From Spirometra erinaceieuropaei (taxonomy: Eukaryota; Platyhelminthes; Cestoda; Diphyllobothriidea; Diphyllobothriidae), in NCBI GenBank assembly GCA_902702965.1, contig CACRXP010000014.1:2366005-2430004 (forward strand): DNA of 64,000 bases, in the 5' to 3' direction. Both the position numbers and the translations under genes were made by a program. The notes beneath the pieces are model-generated. The model had not been told where the DNA came from, did not search any database, and was given only the letters and a program-made list of their open reading frames with translations. This document shows, piece by piece, positions 1 to 11,344 of this stretch. Numbering within the stretch: the first letter of the stretch is position 1; each line of letters opens with the position of its first letter.

Positions 1-446
1 AGTACCTTTTCCCGCTTCACATCTAGACTCCCAGCCTTCTTTGTCGTATGTGCCGGAGTACCGTCTTGCTGAGAGATGAGGGCAACCGATTCCAGGGGAA
101 CTTCCAGATGATGTTACTGTTTTTACTTTCGTCGGTGGTAATATTCCCCACGGGTGGCAGCCATATGGGAGTACCTGGTAGCCAAACTGTACTTGATGTG
201 CGGGGCGTGTCTATAATTTCCAGAAAATTGGACGGTAGGTACAAGGACTAGCTCAGAACAGCTTCGCTCCCAAGAAAAGCAGACCCAAGTTGCTGTTCTT
301 GGTCTCCTTCCAGTTCGATTCCGACGCTTTTCTTCAGTCCCTGATCCGGAAGTCTTTTCTTCTATCGTTAGTGGCAGGTAGAATGGAAAGTGAGTGACTC
401 AAAATTGTACTCTTAAAGATTCACTTAGTACATGATACTTGCAATA
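1..446. other. No recognised feature
   Basis: Short open frames occur on both strands but none shows a recognisable domain or a repeat match elsewhere in the window. I see nothing here that I can support. Confidence 0.5.
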
Positions 447-1010
447 CGACAATTCGACCGTCACGGATGACGCTGTCCACCGTGTGCCCCACGGCATGAA
501 GAAGGCAGGGATGGTGACTTTCGCGTGAACTGGTTCATAGTGATGGTTGACTAGCGCTGCATCTACCGCACCTTATCCCTCCGCATCGACCCAAGCGTAG
601 TGTCAAGAAAGACTGAGGAAGACCAGAGGCGGGCTCGGACACAGTGGATGACGAGGCTAAACGGCCAGTCTACGCGTGCCACACACACGCATGGTCCGCA
701 CCAAATTGTCTATAATGAGGAATATGCGCTGAGCGCCGCGGGGACGGACACCCTAAAGTCAACCTTCCTCCTCCCATACATCAGTCCACTGTCCGGGCCG
801 TTCAACCATGTGACGCTGGGATTACGCGCAGGTAGCTGTCTTGGAGTGGGCCTGCACCTAGGTGTATCGTCATCCCCATATTTGCCATTTGATGAGGCTG
901 AGCGGCCCGATTAGCGCATGCTGTGTTCTTATCTAGCCCCCTTGTTTGTCCAGCGTATCGCCCCCCCTGGCAGGTTGTAGGGACATTGTCGGAATACGGA
1001 CGTTTTCTTA
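447..1010 (+). repeat. Dispersed repeat D, copy 1
   Basis: This is a member of an unclassified dispersed family with about six copies here. Shared landmarks in order are a block containing TTCGACCGTC, then GTCCACCGTGTGCCCCACRG, a GGTGACTT block, a GGTGTCAAGA...GAAGACC block, and a distal block containing CAGCG and GTTGTAGGGACAT. The distal block aligns to the copy near 51.7 kb. Stop codons fall in all frames at different places in different copies, so it is not a conserved protein. Mode of transposition is unknown; no flanking duplication was found. Confidence 0.6.
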
Positions 1011-1061
1011 CGTACAATAAGGGTTACTGGAATTCGGGTATATGCATAAATCGTTGACTAA

Positions 1062-1235
1062 GCTGTATAATTCACTTTGACCCAACTGTGAAAAACTCAG
1101 TTCCTCGGTGGGATTCGAACCCACGAGAGCAACGGGAGGCTTTAGTACAACCAGCGCTCCAACCATCTGAGCTACGAGGTCCCACCGGACGATGCGAGTT
1201 TAATCGCATGAGCTGTATAAGGCTCATCCTCCCTC
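1062..1235 (-). mobile_element. SINE2 (class-II tRNA-like SINE), copy 1
   Basis: On the minus strand a tRNA-like fold reads from GGGACCTCG (acceptor and D-arm side), through TAGCTCAGATGGTTGGAGC (A-box), a long variable region, and GTGGGTTCGAATCCCAC (T-arm and B-box), to CGAGGAAC. The same unit, with the same flanks (GACGATGCGAGTTTAATC on one side, TTTTTCACAGTTGGGTCAA on the other), recurs near 12.3 and 12.6 kb. Shared non-tRNA flanks make it a SINE or tRNA-like repeat and not a functional tRNA gene. The long variable region suggests a Ser/Leu-type ancestor. Confidence 0.65.
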
Positions 1236-1985
1236 TTCTGACGTCTCTAATGTTCCCCTTTCGGCGTCGGGGCACAGTCACGGTGTTCAGTTGTGAAACA
1301 GAAGGCATTTCGCCGCCGAACATGGAAATACTGGTATAAAGATAAAAAGGGAATGCAGCATCCCTTTAAATTCAGAGGGATATAATAGGGCTGATAATGT
1401 TACACTTCTAAGTACGTGCCCGTTATTTTCACTGAAGAGAATAAATGTTAACTGAACACTGTTCCACTAGCTGCCGCAATACATTTGGATGGAGTGTCTA
1501 CTTTCACGGAAGGCGGGTTATCACTTCATCAATTTGCCGTTATATCAGATAGGCCCCAAACGACTGCGTCGACCTAATTGCTCATGGCACACACTCGACG
1601 GGGGGCCAACATCGCATAAATCACTGAATCAAATCTCATCTCCGGACATGTTGCACACGGGGGGGGGGGAAGGGCGCGGCAGACATGGATGCGCCCTTCC
1701 TTCCACTGGTTCAGCACACGCCTCACTCCAATGAACGTGGAACGCTTAAAGCCGTGGATGAAAGGTTTTCACTTGGCGGGAGATTTCGTTTCTGGCTTTC
1801 AAGGACAGTCACACTGCAGTGACTCATCCTCAACACTACCTTCATGACACGCCTCACTTCTGTGAGATCGGATCATGTTTGTAACAAGTATGCGATGGCA
1901 ACTTCGTGTGACGACAGCCACTTCCCACAAACTCACCTCCCCCCCCCCAGCGGGTTTGACAGGGAGGTCATGTTTTCCCGCTGAC
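1236..1985. other. No gene; homopolymer G run
   Basis: There are no recognised coding or mobile sequences. A run of about ten G lies at 1660-1670, just before a GC-rich stretch. Confidence 0.4.
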
Positions 1986-1988
1986 GCT

Positions 1989-2145
1989 TAAACTCGGATG
2001 GTCGGTGGCGTCGACACTGTCGACGTCGAAGAATAACTGGCCGTTCGATTCACGCGGGATAGGAATAGCAGCATCAGAGGTTTGACAAAGTGGCCATACG
2101 TTACGGGAACGCATGTTTTTGTTTGAGCCGCCCAGTTAGAGTGAC
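1989..2145 (+). repeat. Dispersed repeat F, copy 1 (empty site)
   Basis: It contains a GTCGACACTGTCGAC palindrome and ends in GTTTGAGCCGCCCAGTTAGA. An inverted second copy is split between 21,318-21,356 and 21,733-21,863 by a DNA-transposon insertion. This copy is uninterrupted at the same point: CATGTTTT at 2,112-2,119 is the unoccupied target site. Confidence 0.65.
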
Positions 2146-2405
2146 AAAGCGGGCTTGCGTTGTCGACGGGCGGCATATCCGAATAACCTGCATATACGGC
2201 GAATAAACGATCCACGAAAATCAATGAAGAAAAGTTAAGAAGAGTCATTGGCGCAAGACACGACCAGGTAGACCCATCTTTTTTCTGCAAACATATGACC
2301 GAAATGCTATTGCTTTCACCAGAAGAGTACATAGCATTCAGCCCTGAAGACTCGATTGCAAAATTCCTGTTATACAGAAAGCCAATTGGTTATAATTTCA
2401 AACCA

Positions 2406-2987
2406 CTGACTACAATCCCTATCGCTCACCGATTATCCGTTGTCGTATAGCAAAACTACCGATGGGTAATGGAAAGGGGAAAAATGGCGGCTCTGTTGAA
2501 ACTGGTAAAATTGTGAGGTGTACGCGATCTGTTTAGCTGGGTAATCTGGACTCTTTGGCGAATTCCACTTTAAGTGGTATGTCTACGAATTCAGAGAGAT
2601 TTGAACGAAGCCGTAATCGGATGGGGGAATCGCTAAACTGCACTGAGAATTGGCACTAACTACGAAAACGGCTGTCTGTGTCCACCTCAGTGCCAAAAGT
2701 CCCATCCCTCGTTAAGCAATAATCGTCGGTACCGCCCTAAGCTTTGTTAAAATATATGTAAGTGGCTGGCTGAGGGATAGCTGAAAACGTCAGAATCTGG
2801 CCGCGGAACTGAATGTCTCGAATCATTCTCCACTTTAATCATTCTCCCATTTGTCTTCCTCCTCCGCCTTCGTTATTAGGTCAACTCACGATGTAGCATT
2901 GCTCGGTTTCTTTTGTAGTCGTCGTAATAACAGAACAAACATGTTTCTTTGCTGATCGCTGTCATATCCGTAGATTGTTCATCGGCA
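2406..2987 (+). repeat. Dispersed repeat G, copy 1
   Basis: About 580 bp align, inverted, with 20,516-21,087. Shared landmarks are CCCATCCCTCGTTAAGCA, TGCACTGAGAATTG, GATTCCCCCATCCGATTA (inverse) and an ACATATATTTTGACAAA-like block. A short related piece lies near 17.1 kb. No coding potential is shared between copies and the family is unclassified. Confidence 0.6.
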
Positions 2988-4371
2988 TGTCATTTCATTG
3001 ACAGACAAACGCTCATGGCCTCAAACGGTTTTGGAAGATTCGAAGTTACTTGGATGTTGACAGCCGTCTTTTAACTTCAGATGAATTTCAGACGCGTGAC
3101 ACAGCTAGGAATAGCAGATTTTTCTTAAATTATTTTCCCCGCTTTTCTATGCCTGTCCCTTTGGTGTCAGCGGCCGTCACCGCGACCTCCCCAAGGCCTT
3201 CGAAGAAAGCCCCTCCTCTTCCGCATTTTCCATCGGATGCCCTTTTGGTCTGGCTGCAAGCCCCACTCGACACAGCGAGCCTACATTTCGGCCAATCAAT
3301 TGAAAAAGATGTGAACATGCGCATCTCCTCTGTTCTCTAATCTGCTCCAAGTGTTCCACTGTTTCTGACCGAGAACGAACCACCCTGGAGAGATTAGGTC
3401 TACCTGAGAGATCGGCTTGCGAGGGGAGGCCGTCCAAAACCAGACGCGTCTCGCAGCTTCCGCCATTAGCCAGAAGTCGAACTTTCCGACTACTTTTTTT
3501 ACCCTCCAGTTGCTCAAAGTACAGGCTGTCGTGGTAGGTGCATCTTTCCTCCTGGGATTTTTTAAAAGTACAACCAGACCTTTTTCCCACCTTCCCTCCC
3601 CAGACTTGGGCTGATGGCGCGGTGGTGACGTGTTGGAGGCAGTTGTCTGACTGCGCTCCTATTGGCCGGACAGCCTACGCGCCTAGTCACTGAAAGTCCA
3701 GGACGTCAGCGACGCGGGGAGGACGAGAGTGAACAACACAGCGCGGCCAACTCCGCGTCACTACAGTCGTGTGCGCGGGGTGGCATGTCTGCCAAGGGAA
3801 CTGACTTTTAGGGAACAATTAGGACGGGCAGACTATGGGAAACAGAAAACCACCTAGGCAGCCAGAACAGTTTGCCAAGTGTTTCCGACAAAGACAGGGA
3901 AGACTGGAGCGGTCATATCTGTCCATATTTCGTCCTGCCGTTAGGAGAGATGGTTGGTTCCAGTAGTGCCCAGGAGGACGTGGGCCAGTGGCTCAGCTAG
4001 TCAAGTTTTTGACCAGATTGACTGATGGCCAGCTGACACGTTTTCGGTCCAGCGTCTTAGATTGAAATATAGCTGGTTTGTGACATCAAGAAAACCAGAA
4101 AAAACCGACACACACTCCATTGTCCTTGTCGGGGATGTTTATCGGCTGTCTAGTTCATTTTGCTATGCCACCGCCCAAAGGACTAAAGTCAGGAGCTTAA
4201 TGACGAAACAGGATGGTTAATATTCCGTTCTGCAACCGGGGTAAGTCGATATACGTCACTCCCAAATGACGGACTGTCTGCTGTTGAGAGATTCTGACCT
4301 CTGATTCCTTCTGTTCTCGTCCACTACGAATATCCGATACAAGACAGTCAAACAGTTACATGTTTATTTGG
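2988..4371. other. No recognised gene or repeat
   Basis: The longest open frame here, 137 codons on the minus strand at 3177-3590, overlaps open frames on both strands and has no recognisable motif. I treat these frames as chance. Confidence 0.4.
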
Positions 4372-4640
4372 TAGAGGAGCGCTCACCGATCGTTTTTACG
4401 GAACTAACACGTCCCTTTTTGCCTTACGGGTTCTCTCTCGAGCCCAACCAGCGGCCGCACAGCGGCGCATGATCTAGGGAGAATATTATTACCGACACAG
4501 ACAAGGGAGACTGGAATGGTCATTTCTGGCTTATTAGTCGTCGTTAGTCAGTCATACCCAACCCCAAAGTGTGGAGCACCCGACAGGCGCGATGCCACGA
4601 CCTATTAGTTAGAAGGACAACGTCTCTACCTACTTCTAGT
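4372..4640 (-). mobile_element. SINE1 (tRNA-Arg-like SINE), minus copy
   Basis: On the minus strand the unit reads: degenerate tRNA head, CACACTTTGGGGTTGGGTAT, GACTGACTAACGACGAC, AAGCCAGAAATGACCATTCC, CTTGTCTGTGTCGGTAATAA, GCGCCGCTGTGCGGC, GGGCTCGAGAGAGA, and a 3' end near GATCGGTGAGCGCTCCTCTA. The same order recurs in at least eight places here. The best heads resemble tRNA-Arg(UCU): GTGGCTCAGTGGTTAG A-box and GGTTCGAGTCC-like B-box. Confidence 0.7.
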
Positions 4641-4722
4641 TGGGCTCGAGAGAGAGCCTGTAAGGCACAACGAGACGAGTGAGTTCCATGAAGACGATCG
4701 GTGGGCGCCCCTCTACCATTGC
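4640..4722 (+). mobile_element. SINE1 3' fragment, plus strand
   Basis: Only the 3' part of SINE1 is present, from GTTGGGCTCGAGAGAGAGCC to GGGCGCCCCTCTACCATT. It abuts the inverted copy at 4372-4640, giving a head-to-head arrangement. Confidence 0.6.
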
Positions 4723-4747
4723 ACATTCCCGGTCGCAACCGGCAGTA

Positions 4748-5036
4748 CAAGTAGCCTGTGGCTAAATGGTTAGAGGCGTTGGACTTCCAACCAACGGGTC
4801 GTGGGATCGAGTCCCAGGTGCTCCACACTTCGGCCTTGGGTATGACTGGCTGATAACGACTAATAAGCCAGAAATGACCATCCCAGTCTCCCTTGTCTTT
4901 GTCGGTAATAGTATTCTCCCTATATCATGCGCCGCTGTGTGGCTGCTGGTTGGGCCCGAGAGAGGGCCCGTAAGGCACAACGGGACGAGTGAGTTCCGTA
5001 AAAACGACCGGTGAGCGTCCCCGCTACCAAATAAGT
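4748..5036 (+). mobile_element. SINE1, near-complete plus copy
   Basis: This is the most complete copy: a tRNA-like head (GTGGCTAAATGGTTAGAGGC, then TCGTGGGATCGAGTCCCAGG), the conserved body with CTTGTCTTTGTCGGTAATAG and GGGCCCGAGAGAGGGCCC, and the 3' end CGGTGAGCGTCCCCGCTACC. A further scrap of the CTTGTCTCTGTCGGTAATAA block follows at 5037-5068. Confidence 0.7.
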
Positions 5037-5068
5037 GGTCTTCCTTGTCTCTGTCGGTAATAACATGC

Positions 5069-5689
5069 TTATTTATTTTGCTTAAAGACTTCGATGGCTC
5101 TATGTCAGTCTAGACTACGTCTTTCTAGTGTATAGCGACTGATTTTTTTCGGTCAATATTTACTCTGTACGCTATGTGTGTAAGCAGATTAATTCCGACA
5201 TTTTGCCACTTATGAGCGCTTACAATGTATGCCTTAGATTTAGCTATAGCATCTAAGTTAGAAGTTATCTTTATGCCCACAGTCCTATTTACGCTTCAGT
5301 TGAAGTTTAAACAAATGGTACTACCAGAAAGGCCAGATTTTGTTCAAAACCTCCCCCAATTTTATCACTTTTCTCTTTTGACGTATACCTTTGTAATTGC
5401 AGTCAGCACGGGAAATTGCTCGCCGATTTTTCCTGGTTTTCTCTCCAGGAGGAAAAAGTCAAAAAGGGGGGAGTGAGAAGGAGAAATTATTGACAATCTA
5501 TACTCGTTTCTCATTGGGTCCTAATTTTTGGCGATAAAAAGTCTGCCGCCCCATCAGGAATCCCCAAGGCAGATATCAGTTCGGCGTTTTGCAGTTTAAA
5601 AACGTCAGATTTCACTACTTGTTTCCAGTTTTTTAAAGCACATCTGAAATGACCCTCCCTCCAAAAAGAAAAGAATGAGAAGACACAGG
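5069..5689. other. No recognised gene
   Basis: An 83-codon open frame at 5225-5476 (+) has a hydrophobic stretch but no motif and no copy elsewhere. I see no supported feature. Confidence 0.4.
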
Positions 5690-6022
5690 AAGTTCGCTGT
5701 CCTGACGTTTCGAAAGCAAACAAGCCATCGCCGTTGGAAGAGGCAGTCGTAAATCCCTCCGTGAACCTGTAGCGAGGTACCAGACTGATCAACCCTTTGA
5801 CAATCTCGTCCCGTTTTCTCTTACCGTATTGCTTGCTTAAACGTGTCGGGGACAACACTGTTGTACAAGCCCCACTTCGCTGGCGTGTTTCGCTGTCGTG
5901 CTCTGCTGTCTGGTAATTTTACGTTTTTAATATCAATTTTATTCACCAACCGGTTTTACTTACTACTCTTACTGCTTAGGGCTTGTGAGATATCATGCCT
6001 TAATCAGTGAGAACATTAGCAC
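5690..6022 (-). repeat. Repeat H copy 1 with hammerhead-like remnant
   Basis: Positions 5765-6022 align with 44,632-44,884 (shared GAGGTACC, CTTTGACAAT, TTCTTACCGTATTGCTTG-like and GCTTGTGAGATAT blocks). On the minus strand the end near 5695-5760 reads CGATGGCTTGTTTGC then TTTCGAAACGTCAGG. This resembles the stem II-GAAACGTC part of PLE hammerheads, but CTGATGA is not intact. It is probably the decayed 3' end of a PLE-type element; the assignment is tentative. Confidence 0.45.
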
Positions 6023-6545
6023 TTACATCCGACCCACCCGAAGCGCAACAGGTTCTGCACGCAAACCTCCCCTGGGTGGAATGGTGACCTTCGGTATTGG
6101 GTAAAAATACGGCAGCTATTAGTGTCGGTACACGCACGACGATAATTCCATCCATAAGATGCGCAGTTCGCTGCAGGTTTAGACCAATGCGTCACCGAGA
6201 GCGAGAACGAGTGATTACGACGCCTGCACTCAGTCGGCACAGCCACGGACAGGGTCGGCAATTGTGGAGTGCGTTCTCACCTTGAACGGTGGAAGCGGGT
6301 GTATTTTCAACATGTGTCAAGACAGCAAGTCGTCCAAAATTCAAAAACAGTGCCCATTCCAGCGGATCAGGATCGAGATACGTTGCTTCTCGTGATCGCG
6401 TACGAGCAACGATTGTCATCTGACGAACCTAATGACAATGCTGACTAAAACCGAATCCAACATGCCAATTAATACTCGCGGCAAGAAACGATGGCCCTGC
6501 GCCAAATTCCAGAAGGGGTACTTATGCCCTAGCGTTGGCCCTCAT
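6023..6545. other. No recognised gene
   Basis: Short overlapping open frames occur on both strands and carry no recognisable domain. Confidence 0.4.
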
Positions 6546-7330
6546 CTTACGCTGACCCCGACCCGAACCTAAACGTTAACTTGGTCCTAAACTTGACCCA
6601 AACCCTAATTTCCCTGGAATTTAGCGGAAGACTACCTGTATTACGGTGAGATACCTATTCCCGTGTCTTATCATATCCACTTCAGCATACGTAGACATAC
6701 GTCTATAAATATGTGCGCTGGAGGGGTCTGTTATCGGGAGGGGGATTTTACTGTCTTGGTCCCAAGTGTGGACGCAATGTGGGCATCGAAAGGAAAGTAA
6801 ACCGAAGGGGGGATGCTGAAATGGTTAGTGGGAAAGTAGCCGAGGCTGAAAAGGAAAAGGCAACCTGATGTACGACAAAGCTGTCGCGAGATTAAAGGAA
6901 GCCTAAAATCCTCACAAAAGACTTGGCTGACAGGACACGCGGTGCAACAATACCCCAAACCTAACGTTAAGCCTAACCGTAACCTCAAATGTAAGTCTAA
7001 TTCTCAACGTAATTATAGGCCTAACGCTAACCCTACACTTAACACTCAACTTAACCCTGGACCAACCAGAAACCCTAGCCCTAACCCTGGGCCTACTTCA
7101 AACCTGACCCGAATCCTAACCCTAACCATAGCATTAGCCTTAACCGTAACCCTATCCTAATTCTAACACTAACCCTAACCCCAACTTTAACACTAAACGT
7201 AAACCTAAACCGCAGTCCAAACCCCAAATGTAACCGGAACCCTTAAACTTAACACAAGCCCCAACCCTAAACTCTATTTTCGGCATAACACTTGCCCAAA
7301 CCCTGAAACCAATCCAACCTCTAAACTGAA
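6546..7330. repeat. Degenerate CCCTAA (telomere-like) array, block T1
   Basis: From about 6,950 to 7,290 the plus strand is dominated by imperfect CCTAA/CCCTAA/ACCCTAACC units, with a smaller patch at 6,550-6,610. The patch is followed by CCCTGGAATTTAGCGG and CCTATTCCCGTGTCTTA. Similar flanks accompany the other TTAGGG-like blocks in the window, which marks this as a dispersed repeat unit and not a former chromosome end. Open frames across it reflect the 6-bp periodicity and are not genes. Confidence 0.65.
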
Positions 7331-7725
7331 ACACCAGGTTGTCCTTTTCCATTTTAGCCTTGGCTACTTTTCTTCTAATGATTTCAGCATCCCCCTTCGG
7401 CATACTTTCCTTTCAATGCAAACATCTCGCTTATACTTGGGACCAGGACAACGTAACCGATCCTTGCCCAGAATTGCCCAAAAATTATAGTGAGGAGAAA
7501 TGGAAAACTATATAATTTCTAAGGAATATAGACATATGACATATAACACGAAGAGTTAAGTAAAGTAGGTTGAATAAGGTCAACAGTTCGCACTTGCGAC
7601 ATCACTGCAAAATGGGATACAGCGCGTTTATGAGTGTTTTATACTTTGCCGTGCTGTATGAAACTATTTCCTCAACAGTTCAGCTTTTGAGATATTTGGT
7701 CCAGAACTCTGGTTAAGTCTGACCG
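7331..7725. other. No recognised gene
   Basis: This is AT-rich sequence between the telomere-like block and a PLE remnant, with no supported feature. Confidence 0.4.
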
Positions 7726-8690
7726 ATTGAAGAAGTGGCCGTCTCCCGTGTTGAGCACATATACATGCGTCAGTGACTGCAATTTCATTCTCCGCGGTGG
7801 CGATTGGTGTGATCATGACTCAGCAAATCACCAGTACTGTCACTGTGAGCAGTGTTCACCGAGTTGTTCCCAGCGTGGCCAATTACTCTGCCCAGGCAAA
7901 GTTGAAGCGGAGAGTAGGGGGTACAGAGAGACCAATGAATTATTTGATGGACTCAAACAATTAGACACTCACTTGGTCGTCGCCCCGCTCAACAATTTTA
8001 TACTCTTAGGACTTAAAGGTGTGACTGGGCTTTGTTGAGTAAATATCAGCTTGAGAACTGATGTCATGCCATTTCACTACCCCTGCGCGTTTGAGCATTC
8101 CTGTCTGGAATGATCTCACAGTTTTGCCAAGGTATTTGCTTTTCCCACGACTGTGCCAGACCCCATAAACGATTCCAGACGTTTTTTTGTTATGGCATTG
8201 GGTCTTTCGACCTCATCACCCGTGCCTGGTTGTTGGTTACCTCGGTCTCTGCGACACCCCAACTCCGAGTGGTGTGAGAAGACGACTGACAGCTTCCGAG
8301 ACTCTCTTGACATATGGGAAAGTTCGTTAAAATGTGGATTCGGCGCGGTCTATTCTCTCATCACGCCTTCGCACGCACCGGTTGATGGAGGTACGGAGGC
8401 AGCTATTCGTTCTGAGCACCTGCCAAAGGTATTACAATTAAACAGCCGTACCCTCCCGTTCAGTTCATTGCGCCTCAACCCGCCGATCAAACGTCCCTGG
8501 GTAACTGCTCTTGTGGCTGCCCTGTTGGTAGATAACTTGACCCAATGGCGTATTTGTTGCCTTCATAGACGATTTTCTAATTAGGTCAGCACAATACTTA
8601 TGATAGGCAAGGACACTGAGGAAAGCTAATTGGCTGTTTCTGACTTCTTCCGTCTTCGAATTGTACATCCAGGGGGGCAGCGTTTAGATG
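7726..8690 (-). pseudogene. Penelope-like element remnant (RT thumb to GIY-YIG linker)
   Basis: Minus-strand frames show, with frameshifts, NRCVRRRDERIDRAEST-like text and then PYVKRVSEAVSRLLTPLGVG. This parallels SYVNNIPEAVGCLLAPLRVA in the better PLE at 52.7-53.6 kb. It is followed by ERPNAITKKRLESF, matching the segment before the GIY-YIG domain. DNA similarity continues to about 7,860 (GGCCAATTACT block). The catalytic palm and most of the nuclease are not readable. It is an old, non-functional copy. Confidence 0.65.
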
Positions 8691-9634
8691 TTCTCTTAAC
8701 ACCAACTGTCGATACTGCTCGATGACTTCGAAGATGCTATTCACAGACCGAACTCAGAATTTCGATCTGTGACGTCGGAGGACCGGTGAATCCGACCGTC
8801 GCAGGATCGCCCCGCCCATGAGTCTAGACATCGACGGATCCACATAGACTGCCGCACTGAACCTGAAGCAGGCTTTGGGACAGAGCCTCAGAAAATGAAG
8901 GACTTGGGTGCATCTGGAGCGATTTTACATTACATCATATTTGTTTCCCAGGAGTGATCTAATCTTCTAGTCATTAAGATAGTGAAAGACATGACATCCT
9001 AAAGAACGCATGACGTCTTATGGCAGTAAAAGAGTCCCCTAAGGTTTCTTTGAATATTCATTCTAAGGAGCAAACTGTGGTGTTTAAATCAACAGTCAAC
9101 AATGGAGAGTTCTCAACCCATAAGTTGGAGTGTGCTTGAGTGATACGATAGGCCGCTGGGTAGAGTCCTCTTGGCAACCATGGGAAGGCCTTAGAACCGG
9201 ATCAAGGCCGTTGTCTGACCCGACATATGCCGATCACCGACAACATTGCAACTACCTTCTCCACTGCCACCAGAGCGTGTCAGCACCCTTTTGGAGTTAG
9301 ATTCGCATGTAAAAGAAAGATGGCCATCTTCTAGTAATATAATGGTCTTTTGTGGGTAGTCTGTCCATTTCGGCAATAGAACGTCCCTCGTACATGGACA
9401 GGCCAACTAGATCTCTGTCGACCTTGATTCCTCCCGCAAGAATGTCGCGTTGAGTCAAAAGGGGCGAAGAAATTTGGCTTCCGGTAGGGTTTTGCATCCG
9501 GACCAGGGACAGACTCCACTGCTTCAGTCGTGCCTGCGGGTCTGGCTTCGGCTGTATTTAATGCGGCTTCATGCTATAGCACCTCTGTCAGCTCTGACCT
9601 ATTATAGGTTCGCTGCCTTCACTAGTCGCTTCCC
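8691..9634. other. No recognised gene
   Basis: Overlapping short frames at 9191-9519 (-) lack motifs. I see no supported feature. Confidence 0.4.
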
Positions 9635-9677
<43 letters not shown>

Positions 9678-9690
9678 CGACGACGACGAC

Positions 9691-9733
<43 letters not shown>
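9635..9733. repeat. (ATG)n/(ACG)n compound microsatellite
   Basis: About 33 uninterrupted trinucleotides are present: ATG units, five ACG units in the middle, then ATG units. It produces artificial poly-Met, poly-His and poly-Ser frames on both strands. Confidence 0.98.
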
Positions 9734-9895
9734 GGTCAAGTGAATCGAAAACGTCGGGGTAATAACATTTCCGTTCCAGGTACCGAGCCTCCCTTTTCTC
9801 AATTGTCTCCCAGAACACACATCGCCGCTGACACCGGTATGGCATTCTTCGCAAACGGAAAAGTTGAGTCTGAATAGGAAGTCAACACTTCATCC

Positions 9896-9928
9896 GGGGA
9901 GGGGGGCGAGGGGCGGAGCGGGGGACAG
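9896..9928 (+). repeat. G-rich tract, potential G-quadruplex
   Basis: Four runs of at least four G lie within 33 bp (GGGGAGGGGGG, GAGGGG, GCGGGGG), separated by loops of 1-7 nt. This satisfies the usual G4 pattern. Function is unknown. Confidence 0.7.
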
Positions 9929-10573
9929 GACGTTTTTAGGTGCCGATTTGTGAAGGGACTCGACTAAAGACGGTTAAGTTCACTCTTCAAGCTGTCTGGC
10001 TGTAACCCTTCATACTGCCTCACTTACAATGGAAGCATGAACAGTCAATGACAAGACCGTTACCTACAGTCATTCTGGGTGACATAGTGTGAAGTCCTAT
10101 GCGATATGATTTTTTTCACGCGGTTCTCGCAGGTAGGATTTCAACCCAACTGCCTTTCGCTACCTGTCCTGTATGTCCTCAATCCGGGACACTCAGTCAA
10201 CTTTTTACCAGGCGGTTGAGTCAGCTACTATGAGAGTTTAGCCACCGAGATGGCTGTCGTCGTAAATGCCAACGGTGTATGCGACATACAAAGCAAAGCG
10301 CGTCAGCCCACTTAAAACGCTGTTCCAGGAGAAAGGAATTGGACTGCGTCATCCTACCATTCTTCCTAGTCGTTTTTCATTTGTTTATTTTGGACTTTGT
10401 CCAGGGTCCAGTTGCATGTATTCGTCTCCATTTTTAAAAGTTTTCTAGACAATAAGTCCTTCATAGATTGAACGATTCATCCGCTTTCAAACATTTCAGT
10501 TGCCTCTTACCACAAGACTCGTGAGAGGAACAAATTTCTCGTTTGTAAAGATTTTGTGGTGAAGAAACTGAGA
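9929..10573. other. No recognised gene
   Basis: There is a short plus-strand open frame at 10266-10448 without motifs. Nothing else is supported. Confidence 0.4.
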
Positions 10574-10575
10574 TA

Positions 10576-11344
10576 CAGTGAGTGACCGATCTAATGAAGT
10601 ATTGGCCAAAATTCTGAAAGGCGTTTTTGATTAGGAAGAATTAAGTAGGTGGGGTTGTAAAATTGATTATCCCGCCGCATTATCTTATAGTATTTCGGAT
10701 TTGGCAGGACGTCGGCTTTTGAATGCACTATTTTCAATCTCCTGTAAAAACCATATTCGGCAAAAAATGACTACATAAATAGCATGCATTTTTCACACTG
10801 ATTTTCGATGGTCTTATAAATGCAATTATATTTTATAAAAGACGTGAACAAAAATATACTTCCTTCCACTCGTTTGATAGAAAATTACGTCATCTTACAA
10901 ATGGTACACTCAAAGAAAGATTTTACTTTAGTTTTAAAAACGTCTGATGCTGTCTGAATGAACACTACACGGTCTTAAAAAACTCACAACTGGAAACTTT
11001 TTTAAAAAACAAGTTGTACTCTTTTTTCGAGTGTAAAATATAAAGTTGACCTGATTCTCTATCAAACGAATGAAAGAAAACGTATTTTTGTTCGTGTTTT
11101 TTGCAACATTTCCTTGAATTTATAAGGCCATCGAAAATCAGTGTGAAAAATGCAGGCTATTTATATAGTCATTTTTTGCCCAATATGGTTTTTTCAGGAG
11201 ATTGAAAAGAGTGCATTCAAAAGCCGACATCCTGCCGAGTCTGCTGCAAGATAATCAGTATTAGAACCCCACCTACTGAATTCTTCCTAATCGAAAACGC
11301 CTTGCAGAATTGTGGCTACTGTTTCATGAGATCGACCGCTCACT
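10576..11344. mobile_element. Foldback DNA transposon, family A, copy 1
   Basis: It begins TA|CAGTGAGTGACCGATCT and mirrors itself to the far end (GATCGACCGCTCACT). The arms are about 350-380 bp and include TTTTTGATTAGGAAGAATTA / TTCTTCCTAATCGAAAAC. There is no transposase. CAGT termini with a TA at the left boundary suggest a Tc1/mariner-type non-autonomous element; the right TA is degraded. Confidence 0.7.

Noticed and set aside
1089..1190. Functional tRNA gene on the minus strand
   Set aside because: Identical non-tRNA flanks occur at two other loci, so it is a SINE-like repeat; the anticodon stem is also mismatched.
6546..7330. True telomere or subtelomere boundary
   Set aside because: The array is degenerate, interstitial and shares flanks with other blocks in the window.
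6942..7403. Asn-Pro-rich and Gly-Leu-rich frames
   Set aside because: They come from the six-base periodicity of the telomere-like array.
8153..8584. 143-codon plus-strand frame
   Set aside because: It is antisense to the PLE remnant on the minus strand.
9588..9877. Open frames with poly-Met, poly-His and poly-Ser
   Set aside because: They are translations of the ATG/ACG microsatellite and its flanks.
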